From: Euglena gracilis
Lineage: Eukaryota > Euglenida > Euglenophyceae > Euglenales
DNA: 64,000 bases
Reading direction: 5' to 3'
NCBI GenBank assembly: GCA_039621445.1
Contig: CP154957.1
Span: 33,882,843 to 33,946,842, forward strand
Under the pieces are notes generated by a model. The model saw nothing but the letters and a program-made list of their open reading frames with translations, was not told the DNA's origin and searched no databases. This document shows, piece by piece, positions 32,664 through 42,225 of the stretch. The first letter of the stretch is position 1. Every line of letters starts with the position of its first letter. A program made the position numbers and the translations under genes.

Positions 32664-33279
32664 ACCGACAACCTCACGCCAAAGAGGTGGGCACTGGACC
32701 TGTTCTCCGGAACAGGTTCGGTGAAGCGGGCGCTGGAGAAGCTCGGTTACTCCGTCGTCTCGGTGGATGCCGACCCGCGGTGGAAGGCGGACAAGACGGT
32801 GGACGTGCGGCGCTGGAGGTACTGGGAGGAGTACTGGCCCGGCGACTTCGAGCTGGTCGCCGCCTCGCCGCCGTGCACCGAGTACTCCAGCGCGATGATG
32901 ACCAGGAGGCGGCGGCTGCGGAAGGCCGACTTCCTGGTCCTCAGGACGAAGGAGATCATCGCCCACCTGCGGCCGTCCCTGTGGTGGCTGGAGAATCCCC
33001 GCTATGGGAAACTCCGCCACCGCAAGGTCGTCGAGGACATGCAGTACGTCGACGTTTGACTACTGCATGTTCGAGGCGTGGGGCTATCGCAAGCACACAC
33101 GCTTCTGGATCGATATCGTGTGCGACGGCCAGTGCGAGAACATCGTGGAGGAGCAATATGGACGGCGACATCACCGACGGCAGCTGGGTGGGGCATCACA
33201 GCAGCGCGGTACCCGAGAGCAGGAGTATCGCATTCCCGAAGGTGTCGTCCGATACCTGTGCGAGCGCACCCCACCAACC
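32664..33279 (+). CDS. Cytosine-C5 DNA methyltransferase-like domain, one frameshift
   Basis: The frame from 32,664 contains LDLFSGTGSV, the AdoMet-binding motif I of C5-methyltransferases. VSVDADP follows at the acidic motif II position. VAASPPCTEYS is motif IV, with the catalytic Cys codon at 32,874-32,876. WWLENP corresponds to motif VI (ENV/ENP). A one-base T insertion near 33,055 creates a TGA; in the next frame DYCMFEAWGYRKHTRFW supplies motif VIII-like residues, followed by YRIPEGVV as in short DCM-like proteins of phages, algae and plants. There is no long target-recognition domain, so it matches the compact DCM-like class of about 200 residues. It lies between Gag and protease in the retroelement and shares their strand and codon style, so it appears to be part of Pol. 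Activity is unproven. Confidence 0.75.
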
Positions 33280-33599
33280 TGCCAAGCAGCCGTGCCGCCC
33301 AGCGCGATACCGCCGTCGCCGGCATCCGCACCCGCGTCCGCCACCGGACCGCCAAGCCGGACGGCGCTGCCCCCGCAAGCAGCGGCGCTGTCCCAAGCCC
33401 CGCGCCAACGACCGCCATCGTGCACCCGCCAAGCATCGTGCACCCCCGCCGAGCCGCACAACGATCCAGCCGCCGAACCCGTCACCACCGCCGCCGACGA
33501 GCCCCATCCCCCGCGGAAGGTCCACCAGGTCACCGTCCGTCCGTGGCAGTTCCGCCCCAGCCGGCCCTTCCAGGTGGGCCGCATGGAGAGGCGGGGCGG

Positions 33600-33907
33600 C
33601 GATGCTGGATGTGGTCATCGAGATCGACGGCCGGGAGGAGAAGGCGAAGGCCCTCGTCGACACGGGGGCGCAGATATCGCTGATCCGTCGGGACTTGTTC
33701 CCGAACGGATGTTTCCGTCGCAGCGAGCGACCGCTGCTGCTGCGGACCGTGAACGGCGACCTGCTGGCAGGCGGCAGCAACGAGGCGGACGTCCTCCTGG
33801 TGTTCAACGCGAAGAGTGAAGAAGAGAGGAGTGGAGGAGTGAAGAGGTGGCACAGCCAGATCACCGTCCATGACGGTTATATAGGGTGTGACCTGATTCT
33901 GGGTTAA
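33600..33907 (+). CDS. pol: Retroviral-type aspartic protease
   Basis: Contains LVDTGAQISLIRRDLF, with the catalytic DTG triad followed by the hydrophobic strand, and ends with IGCDLILG, the second conserved loop of gypsy proteases. A TAA at 33,905-33,907 replaces the expected aromatic residue before PWLKEHRLDV, which continues in the same frame. The stop therefore interrupts Pol. The enzyme would process Gag and Pol as a dimer. Confidence 0.8.
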
Positions 33908-35478
33908 CCCTGGCTGAAGGAGCACAGGCTGGATGTGCAACCCTGGCGGGATGCACTCCGGCTCCACGACGACCCCCGATGGGTCATCGCCGGCACCGAA
34001 GATCGCAGCGATAAGCACACGCACCCACGCGACCGTCCGAGCCCGCAGCCCGTCGCCGTTGCCCCGCACGCCGTCCGAAGTGGAGGAGGAGATGGAGGCC
34101 GAGGTGAGGAAGACGAGGCTCACCGTCGGGGTGAACGGCCCCGACGGAGACGAGGAGGACGAGGCTCTGGACCCCGAGGAGGAGGCAATGGTGGCCAAGG
34201 TGCTGATCGACGCGGCCAAGGAGGCGAAGGAAGTCCGTGGGGTGGTCACAGCCGAGGCGGAGGAGCAGCACCCGCTGGCCGTCCAGCTCCGCACAGAGAT
34301 CCTCAAGGAGTTCGAGGGCCGCGTATTCTGCGACCGCGTCCACCCCGATCCACCGCCCCGAGGCAAGCACGGGATGGCGGTGCTGCGTCTCAAGCCGAAC
34401 GCCCAACCGGTGGTGGGGAGGGTAATCCACCTAAAGGGCGAACGGCTGGAGGCGGTGCGGGAGATGGAGGAGGAGTGCCGCCGCGACCGGAAGGTGGAGC
34501 CGGGGCGCAGCCCGTGGTGGGCGGCCGCCTTCCCGATTCGGAAGAAGAACGGGAAGTGGAGGATGGTGTGTGACTACGCGGTGACGAACCTGCAGATCAT
34601 GGCGGACAGCTACCCCTTGCCCTTGACGGAGGAGATCGTGGCGGAGCAGGCGAAGTGTACCCTCTTCAGCACCATCGACTTGCGGGACGCGTTCCACCAG
34701 GTGGCCTTGGCGGAGGAGAGTCCAGCTGCCGGGTGGGCTGTGGCAGTGGCGTGTGGTCCCGCAGGGGATCAACGTCGGGCCCGCCCTCCTGCAGCGGGAC
34801 ATCGACGCCACCTGCGCGGCGGTGAAGGCGCACTCCCGCCCGTACTTCGACGACATCATCGTCAGTACGCGGCAGGGAGCGGAGGAGACGGACGAGGAGT
34901 TCTACCAGAAGCACGACAGAGACGTCCGTGAGACGTTGCTGGCCTTGGAGAAGGACAGATGGGTCAGCGACAGCCGCAAGGTCAAGCTCTTCATGAGGCA
35001 GGTCGAGTTCGTGGGGCATGTCCTGGGGCACGGCAGGAGGGCGCCTGCCCCAGGCAAACTGTCGGCGGTGCAGCACTGGCAGCTGCCGCCGACGGTCAGC
35101 AGTCTCCGCGCGTTTCTCGGCGTCTGCAATTACTATGCGGGCTACGTGAGACTCTACGCGGAGCTGGCGGCGCCGTTGCAGGAGAAGCTGAAGTTGCCGA
35201 GGGAGCTGACCAAGGCGGGATCCAAGCACCCAGTGGTGTGGACGGAGCAGGAGAAGGGGGCGTTCGACAAGCTGAAGAAGGCCCTCGTCGCCGACCTGGA
35301 GTTGTACCACATCGATCCAGCCAAGCCGTTCGTCCTGCGCACCGATGCGTCGGACTACGCCATCGGAGCGGTGCTGGAGCAGTTCCCGAAGATCGACGGC
35401 GTGCCGCGGGTGGAGGACCTGCGGCCGGGGGCCTCCGTCCCGGTGGCCTTCATGTCCCGGAAGCTCACCGAGGGGTAG
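33908..35478 (+). pseudogene. pol: Ty3/gypsy reverse transcriptase and start of RNase H
   Basis: An acidic linker (33,933-34,290) leads into the fingers region: SPWWAAAFPIRKKNGKWRMV, YPLPLTEEIV and STIDLRDAFHQV. Near 34,725 a frame change and a small deletion remove part of the palm. It resumes with LWQWRVVPQGINVGPALLQR and the catalytic YFDDIIV. The connection (FLGVCNYYAGYVR) and the RNase H start (FVLRTDASDYAIGAVLEQ) follow in frame to a TAG at 35,476. Key Asp residues of the polymerase are present, but the deletion between fingers and palm probably inactivates it. Confidence 0.85.
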
Positions 35479-35790
35479 CGCCTTCGGTGGGATGTCCGGC
35501 TCAAGGAGACGTATACCGTGGTGGCCGCCCGTGACAAGTTGGCGTGCGTCCTGCTGGACAACGAGATCCTCGGCCTGACCGACCACCGCAGCCTGGAGTA
35601 GTGATACAAGGAGTACGTCGCCGGAGTGGGCCCGCAGAGGAGAGGGGCCAGATTGGCATGCGAAGCTCAACGAGTTCCGCATCACCGTGGTGCACGTCCC
35701 CGGCGAGACCAACGTGGTGGGCGATGCCATGTCCCGCTGGGCCTACCCGGCATCACAAGGCTGGCGCGACACCTCGTGGCACGGCACCGA
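35479..35790 (+). pseudogene. pol: RNase H remainder, with three stops
   Basis: Past the TAG the same frame reads RLRWDVRLKETYTVVAARDK, with the RNase H Glu, and LGLTDHRSLE, with the next Asp, then adjacent TAG and TGA codons at 35,599-35,604. After a frame change it continues FRITVVHVPGETNVVGDAMS, the typical end of gypsy RNase H. All three stops are explained by C-to-T or G-to-A changes of Gln or Trp codons. Confidence 0.75.
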
Positions 35791-36419
35791 GGCCGACACG
35801 AAGGAGATGAAGGCCCACATCCTGGAGGAGAAGCTGCGCGAGAAGTCCACCCCGAAGGTGGTGCATCCCGAGGACGAGGAGACAAAGGCGGAGCAGGTGG
35901 AGAGGTCAACCCTGAAGGAGGGGAGAGAGCTGGCCGTCATCCAGCTGATCCCGCTCCAGTCGTTCGCCGCGGTTCCGTCAGCGTCCCACGTCGCCATCAC
36001 CACGCGCAGCCGCCTCGACACGCAGCGCAACGCCCGAGACGCCCCAGCAGACGCCCCGCACGGTACGCGATCCGGACACCCACGCGAGATGCACCCGTCA
36101 GCCTCGTCTCCCGCGGCCGCAGCAGTCCCACCGTCGGCATCGTCGGCGGCAGTCCGCCGTCTGCGTCGTGCATCGATCCACCAGCGTCCGTGCCAGCACC
36201 ATCGTCCAACGCGCCATCGCCAGCCCCAGCACCAGCACCGCAGTCCACCGCACCGCAGTCTATCGCACCGCCCGCTGCGCCCACAGCCGTGTCATCACCG
36301 GCCATGCCCGTCCCACCGTCCACAGCCGGTGTGCCATCACCGGCCGCGTCAGTCCCATCTGCAGCACCCGCAGCGGGTGTGCCGTCAACCGCAGATCACG
36401 TGCCTCCGCAGCCTGACCT
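35791..36419 (+). other. Pol linker, Pro/Ala/Ser-rich
   Basis: The frame is open but low-complexity: charged near 35,800-35,930, then Pro/Ser/Ala-rich with short repeats of GCCATCACCGGCC-like words. It separates RNase H from integrase. Confidence 0.5.
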
Positions 36420-37330
36420 GGACATCAACATCTTCGACATGGACTGCAGCAAGGCGTATGTGGTGTGCCCGCGCTGGAAGCCCGTCTGGGACCAGGCCCA
36501 CAACGGCCCGGGATGGCCCAGCGGGTTCCAGCTGGTGGATGGGCGGCTCGTCTCGGCGGGGAGGGGGTGTGTGCAGAGCGGGCTGCTGGCGGAGGTGCTG
36601 AGGGAGCACTCGGTGTCCGGCCACATTGGCGGGGACCGGCTGGTGGAGGAGGCCGATCGCACCTACGTCTTCGCGGACCGGATGGAGGCGGCGAATGTGG
36701 CCGGCGGGCTGCAGCGGACGTGCCCGGTGTGCCAGGCCACCGAGCACCCGCACCAGCCGCTGCGGCTGAAGGTCTGCCCGACGCCCGTCCCGCCGTACAT
36801 CATGGCGTCGGTGGCCATCGACCTCTTCGTGATGCCGGAGATGGACTTCGAGGGGCAGCTGTACAACGTGTTCGCCGCCTGCGTCGATCGCGACAGTGGT
36901 TGGGTCGTGGCGACTGCCCACCACACGCGCGGCCTCACGGCCGCCACCGTGGCGAAGGCGATGTACCGTGGGTGGGGGTCGCCGCACGGGCTGCCCAGCG
37001 TAATCACCAGTGATCGCGGGCCGCACTTTCCTGGCGCATGGTGGCGCAGCATGTGCGGCCTGCACGGGATCCGCCACGCCTACGCCCAGGCGTACCACTA
37101 CGCGGCGAACGGGCGGGCGGAGTCCCTCGGTGCGCAGCTGCAGAAGCGGATCCGGAGCGAGAAGGCCAAGGCCCCGATCACCTGGGTGGAGTCCCTGCCC
37201 AGGGCAGTGCAGAAGCTGAACGACTCCAAGGCGCAGCACGGCCTGAGTCCGTATGAGGTGCTGTATGGACGGCATCGGATGGACTGGTGGCGTACCGTAC
37301 AAGGCCCCGGTCATGGTGGAGGACGCCATG
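36420..37330 (+). CDS. pol: Integrase core, Ty3/gypsy type
   Basis: The HHCC zinc domain is visible as REHSVSGHIGGDRLVEEA followed by RTCPVCQATEH. The DDE core has ASVAIDLFVM (first Asp), VITSDRGPHF (second Asp) and YHYAANGRAE (Glu). The segment LNDSKAQHGLSPYEVLYGRH is the usual integrase C-terminal helix region. A frame change near 37,290 links it to the GPY/F and chromodomain region. Confidence 0.85.
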
Positions 37331-38122
37331 TCGTTCTTCGAGAGGCAGAAGGCCGTGGCTCAGAAGGTCGCCGACGTCCTCAACGACCTCCACAAGCGGC
37401 AAGCGGACCAGAAGAACCGGAGCAGGAAGGACGTCGAGGAGTTCGCCAAGGGAGACCTCATGTGGTACCTCCGGCCTCCGAGGCGGCCGGGCCAGAAGCT
37501 CGAGAGCTACTGGCTTGGCCCAGCCCGGGTCACTGCGCGCCGTGGCGAGCACTCGTACGAGCTGGAGCTTGAGGAGGGCCGCCGCCAAGAGGCCCACTGC
37601 TGCCAGCTGAAGGCCTACCGCGATGACACGCGGTTGTGGGGCCCGCCCAGGATGTTCGGCTACTGGCAGGCTAGACCGCAAGAAGACGTGGACATCGAGG
37701 AGTGGACGGTGGAGGATATCCGGCGGCACCGCAGACGAGACGACGGCGACTGGGAGTTCGAGGTGAAGTGGGAGGGCCACCAGACTCTCACGTGGGAGCC
37801 GTTGAAGAATTTCTTCCATCGCTACTCTCACCAGATGATCGAGTACGCCAAGTCCAAGAAGCTCAAGGTGGACCTGCTGGACTACCTCCACCGCAACCCA
37901 GCTGAGGTGGCGGTCATCATCGCGGAGGTGAAGAAGCAGGAACAGGAGGTCATCAACAACGCCGAGTGGGAAGACCAACCCGAGGAGTGGGTCTGGCCCG
38001 ACAAGGACGCCAAGAAGGACGAGGAGGCAAGCAGCCAGGAAGGGGAGTCACGCACCCCCCAGTGGGCACAGCGGTGCCTGCAGCACAGCACGTCCCGACA
38101 CGCGATCCACTGCCAGTGCTAG
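37300..38122 (+). CDS. pol: Integrase C-terminus with GPY/F module and chromodomain
   Basis: The frame includes KGDLMWYLRPPRRPGQKLES and YWLGPARVTARRGEHSYELE, the GPY/F-like module. A chromodomain follows: EEWTVEDIRRHRRRDDGDWE, FEVKWEGHQTLTWEPLKNF. Then comes an amphipathic, acidic C-terminal tail to a stop at 38,120-38,122. Chromodomains guide chromovirus integration to marked chromatin. Two of the usual aromatic cage positions are retained. Confidence 0.85.
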
Positions 38123-39141
38123 GTCAGGATCCACCGCGGACTGTCGCCGCCGCTGCATCGCACCAGCCCGTCCCGCTGCACTTCGTGCACCACCCGTCCG
38201 ACCGTCCCTCCGTCTCTGTATTTCCCCAGACGTCGCAGGAGGCTGATCCCCAGATCCCCTCAGCTGCGGTATCAACCTTGGTGTGTCCATCGACAGGAGC
38301 TGTGGGCGCGCAGCCCGTGTCTGCGTTCGCTCATTTGCTGCCGCACGCTGCCCCCCAGGCGGCTGTGGCTGCCTCCCAGGCTGCTGTGGCCGCCCCCCAG
38401 GTGACGGTGGTGGCTGCCAGCCAGGCTGCTGTGGCTGCCCCCCAGGCGGCTGTGGCTGCCTCTGCGATGTTCACCCATTCTCCGTATGTGCCCATTCCGA
38501 ACCATTTCCCGGCTGCAGGCGGGTACACGGTGCCCGCTCCGCCTGCTGCCTTCCCGGTGTGTATGGGCGGCACCCCCCCATGCCGCCGGCCTGTGCCATG
38601 CCGTCCCCGTTTCTCTCACACCATTTTCTGCCAACGCACCCCCATACCCAGTGCGCGCCGTTCATCCCCTGTCCCGATGGAGCCTTCGCCACCCATGGCT
38701 CCTTCCCGTTGCACCTCCAGGACCCGTCCTTAGCCTCAAGGCGGCGAGAGGGCACCACCGCCGGTGTCTGCGTCCTCAATCCCCCCAACGCAGGCCCGGT
38801 GAGTCCCGGCCCTTTCCGGCCCCAACCCGCCGGCCACCCAGCTTCCCTCGCCCACGGCTACCCATGCCAGCCCACCGCCCCGGGGGTGGTTGGAAAAGCC
38901 TGGCGTCAAATCGTACTGGGTAGCGGCGCTTGTATTTGTGGGGCTGCTACTGCTGCTGCCGTTCCTTGCCTGCCGATTCGCCAGAGTGCCTGCTGCGCAG
39001 TGGACCAAGACGCTGGCGGAGGCTGGGTACGTGGAGACTACACCGTCGGAGGCGAGCCGACGGATGGCAGCCGATGTTTCTGCCCCTGTTTCTTCACACT
39101 GACACTGATACTGTGGAGGCAGGAGGAGGCTGGCGCCCAAG
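38123..39141 (+). other. 3' region of the plus element with Ala repeats and a hydrophobic segment
   Basis: Near 38,346-38,465 one frame encodes repeats of AAVAAPQ/AAVAASQ from a 24-base unit. At about 38,872-39,102 another frame reads PPPRGWLEKPGVKSYW, then VAALVFVGLLLLLPFLA, then a basic residue cluster and a soluble tail to a stop; this is a credible single transmembrane helix but lacks an ATG. No envelope-like domain is recognised. The region ends at the CCAAG target duplication of the minus element. Confidence 0.4.
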
Positions 39142-39529
39142 AGTGTAAATCCTACCTTATCGCTTTCGCCCTTTGGTGCGCAGAAAAGGATATAAGTAGG
39201 AGTAACAGGAAAATATAAAATAAATATAAAAGTTGTATGCCCTTTTCCCCAATTAAGAGGCAGAGCACAAGACAAGGGGAGAAGCCCTATGGGCTACGGA
39301 AATCAATGCCAAGTTCTTGGCTGTCCTTTCAGGACTTGTTTGATGATATCAAACTTGAAAACTTGAAGGTAGAAAGAATACCACCTGCAGAGAGGAGGTC
39401 ACGTCATCACACGTGATCGTGATCACGATTATCCCTAGGCTCTGCCACAATCCTAATTCTGAGACTATGCTCAGCATTCAGATTGTGGATGAGCAGTTCT
39501 ATGGCGAACCACAGAACTGGGATCGTGCC
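39142..39529 (-). repeat. 3' LTR of the 16.9-kb element
   Basis: Starts AGTGTAAATCCTACC on the plus strand and matches 55,634-56,022 with few changes. Its inner edge ends at GATCGTGCC and lacks the last ~10 bases (TGGTACACA) seen in the 5' copy. Next to it on the sense strand is GGGTGGATGGGG, a plausible polypurine tract. Confidence 0.85.
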
Positions 39530-40144
39530 CCATCCACCCAGTTTGGGGTGTGTCTATGACACGCGGTGAGGTCTCATTCCATAATCAGAAAAGATGGAAG
39601 GGAAGGGTGTGGAAGGAGGGGGCACCTGGCCAGTCATATCTGACCAGGGAGAAAGACCTATTTACAAAACCAACTGCGGCGACAGCGATATTTTGCCCCG
39701 GGGGGTAAAGGAGAGAGGAGTGGGGGGCTGGTCAAAAGACCTTAGCAGAAGTTTTGCTGTCTGGCAGTCTTATGTGGCCGTACAGCCGAAAAGTAACAAG
39801 TTGGGAGCTATTATTACGGTGTGCGCGCTGTACGCTGTGTGTCTTCTTACTGGCGGCATACACCGCTAGTAGAAGGCTTCACAGCGCTGCTCGGACACGA
39901 TGTTGTCGATGGAGTATCCCCAGAGGCATATACCTCGACAGATGGGCAATAGCCCTAACGAGAGGGGGTCATATGCAAGTAAAAATACATAATGGCAGAT
40001 GTGCCTGGGATGGATACCGAAAACAGGGCCTATAGGCCTGATGGAAAGGTCAGAACAGGGTCCATGGACCTGTGGCCTGTAAGCCTGGGGTATCTATGGC
40101 ACAGATGGCCATTTCCTGGGAGTCGGTGGTCTGATCTCCCGAAC
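39530..40144 (-). other. 3' untranslated region of the 16.9-kb element
   Basis: No ORF is apparent. The part near 39,530-39,800 is shared with the oldest element, so the sequence between ORF-D and the LTR is conserved. Confidence 0.5.
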
Positions 40145-41711
40145 CTAATCTCCTTCAGGAGATTCCACTATCTCCAGTATCAGAGGTTCAAAGTTTACCA
40201 GTTGCCTTTCAGGATCATCGACATCAAAATCGGGATATTCCCATTTTTGTGTATACCCATCAGGTAATCGTACTCCAAGCCTGTTGGCTTCTCGATGCAG
40301 AAAATTCTGGAGGTTATCCCAGAAGAAAAGTGGCAACATTGCCGGCCAGATCCAAAAATTTAGGCGGGGGTGGTTGCATTGAACCTGTGGGGGTATCCCC
40401 GGATAAATGGCAGGATCTGCCTTGGTGTGCCAACCTGCGACTCGCGCTCAGATGGTGAATGGCCTTAAAACTTCTCTTACCCAATCGGTAAAATTCCATT
40501 TTATAGGCCTCAGGGGGGTATTCGGGCAACAAAAATGTAAAATTTGGTCGGTTCGGCAGGCTTTGTGCCAAAAAAAGTGGGTATATCACCCTGTCCCAAT
40601 CGAAATCTTGAAAAATGTATGGCACTTTGGCCTTGCCTGCTGACTCGACTGCGAGTCGGACAGCTGCGCTGTCAAGATGAAAATCTTTGGCGATTCCGCC
40701 TGTGCGATAGCTGTGTACAGCTTTAAACTTCTTGAACTGGTAGAAATTGATTTGGGGCTTATAGTCCTGCTTGAATTTGACCAGATGGTCTTCATTTTCT
40801 GGTATGACTCTAGTCATACCGCCAGTGGCAGGTAACCAAAATTCTGCCTGTAGGCAGTTGATGCAGCGGACATGTATGTCCTTATCATAATCGTTTCCCG
40901 TCCAGCGGAAATTGTCCATATTGGACCATGTAAGTAGGCAACCGCCACAAACCAGTGCTGCACAATTGTGCACATAAGCATCATGGTGGAAGCTTATGCT
41001 GTCCGGGTTGCGTGTGCAGATATGCACTGCGGGCATGTCGTTTCGTAGCCTATGGCATGCTGTACATAACCACAATAGTGGATCATTGTCCTGGAAATCC
41101 AGTACGAAATTTCCTCCAAAATATTGGGCTAATACCCTTGGAGATTTCGCATTCCAAAAACGCCAAGTGTGGCTGGTTGTGAAAATTCCGGGTTGATCCC
41201 GGTGGAACAAGGGCTTGATCCACTTGTTCAGCCAGGGGTCACTGCTATTGCGGATCATATTGATCCTAGCCTGGCGAGTGTTGAGGGGGTCTACTCTGGA
41301 CAATACGTCCTCAGTCCAAAAGGGCTCATCGGCCTCGTGAGGGACATTTGACCGAATTGGTCTGATTGTGGGTTTGCGCTTAGCGCCTTCAGAGGTTGCA
41401 GCCACATAGCTGGCCATGGGTATCGTAGGCCTATGGCCTGTGCCAGAGCCATCTCCACCAGAAGGTGGTGGCTCATCATCCCGCCGCTGTTCAGCGGGCT
41501 TGCAGCCTTCGGCTGAAGGTTTAGCCTTAGGGTTCTTATGCCTGCCATATCGGCGTTCTTCCCGAGGGTCTGCCGGAGGCAGTGGTCTTTCCGCCGTTGG
41601 CGGTTTCGGGGTTGCCGGTTTGGCAGGAGGTGCCGATGCTGCCGGTTGGGCAGGTGGTTGCATTTCCGCCGTTTGGCGGTGTTGGTGCAGCTGGTTTGGC
41701 TGCTGGGTCAT
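40145..41711 (-). CDS. Accessory ORF-D, Cys/His-rich protein, one frameshift
   Basis: The 465-residue minus frame has a Pro/Lys-rich N-terminus, then a conserved core: SPRVLAQYFGGNFVLDFQ, CTACHRLRNDMPAVHIC, FHHDAYVHNC, VCGGCL, CINC, and a C-terminal region with KVPYIFQDFDWDRVIYPLFL. A frame change near 40,425 moves to NHPRLNFWIWPAML and a further 64 residues ending in an acidic tail. The diverged copy at 12,627-14,595 keeps all the Cys/His pairs, which suggests selection for a zinc-binding fold. No similarity to envelope, recombinase or known polymerase motifs was seen. It lies 3' of the chromodomain in the same strand. Confidence 0.65.
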
Positions 41712-42216
41712 CTAACTCCATTGGAGTTGCGAGCGCAGCCTGTACGGCTGTTGTGCTGCTATCTGCGGCCGTAACCCTTTGGGTTTCGGGAGGGGATGCG
41801 GCTGGTGAGCCTCGAGGGGTCAGTACTGCTGATACTGCGGACATCGCCGCGGTCAGACCCTGTAACACACCACCTAGAACACCTGTAGGTATTGTGGGTG
41901 ATGCGACAGGTTCTGTCAGGGTTGGTGCCGTTGGCACTGCAGGTAAGGAGAGGGGTGGTGCCAGAGGTACCGCTGGCCGTTCGGCCTCAGATGTGGGAGA
42001 TTCAGTCTCCGAGCTGACATCTCCTTCAGGCGGAAGGGGTGTCCTGGAGCCTATTGGGACTGGTGGAAGGGCTGATTGCTGCGGTTCATCAGCACATATT
42101 TCCTCCAAGCCTTCCATGCGGTCGTCACCGCTCTCTCCATCACTCTCCTCACTGCCCTCCACCGTTTCTGGTGAAGCAGCAGGGGCTGCTGGTTGTTCCG
42201 CTATAGCGGTAGGCAC
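41536..42216 (-). CDS. Accessory ORF-C, disordered linker
   Basis: A 226-residue frame, acidic at the start (EGSEESDGESGDDRMEGLEE), then Pro/Ala/Thr-rich. It is in the same frame as ORF-B and separated from it by one TAA, so it may be the C-terminal tail of ORF-B. It overlaps ORF-D in another frame. No domain recognised; the related region in the oldest element is also acidic and Pro-rich. Confidence 0.5.
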   Translation of the reverse strand: MPTAIAEQPAAPAASPETVEGSEESDGESGDDRMEGLEEICADEPQQSALPPVPIGSRTPLPPEGDVSSETESPTSEAERPAVPLAPPLSLPAVPTAPTLTEPVASPTIPTGVLGGVLQGLTAAMSAVSAVLTPRGSPAASPPETQRVTAADSSTTAVQAALATPMELDDPAAKPAAPTPPNGGNATTCPTGSIGTSCQTGNPETANGGKTTASGRPSGRTPIWQA

Positions 42217-42225
42217 AGTGCTTGT

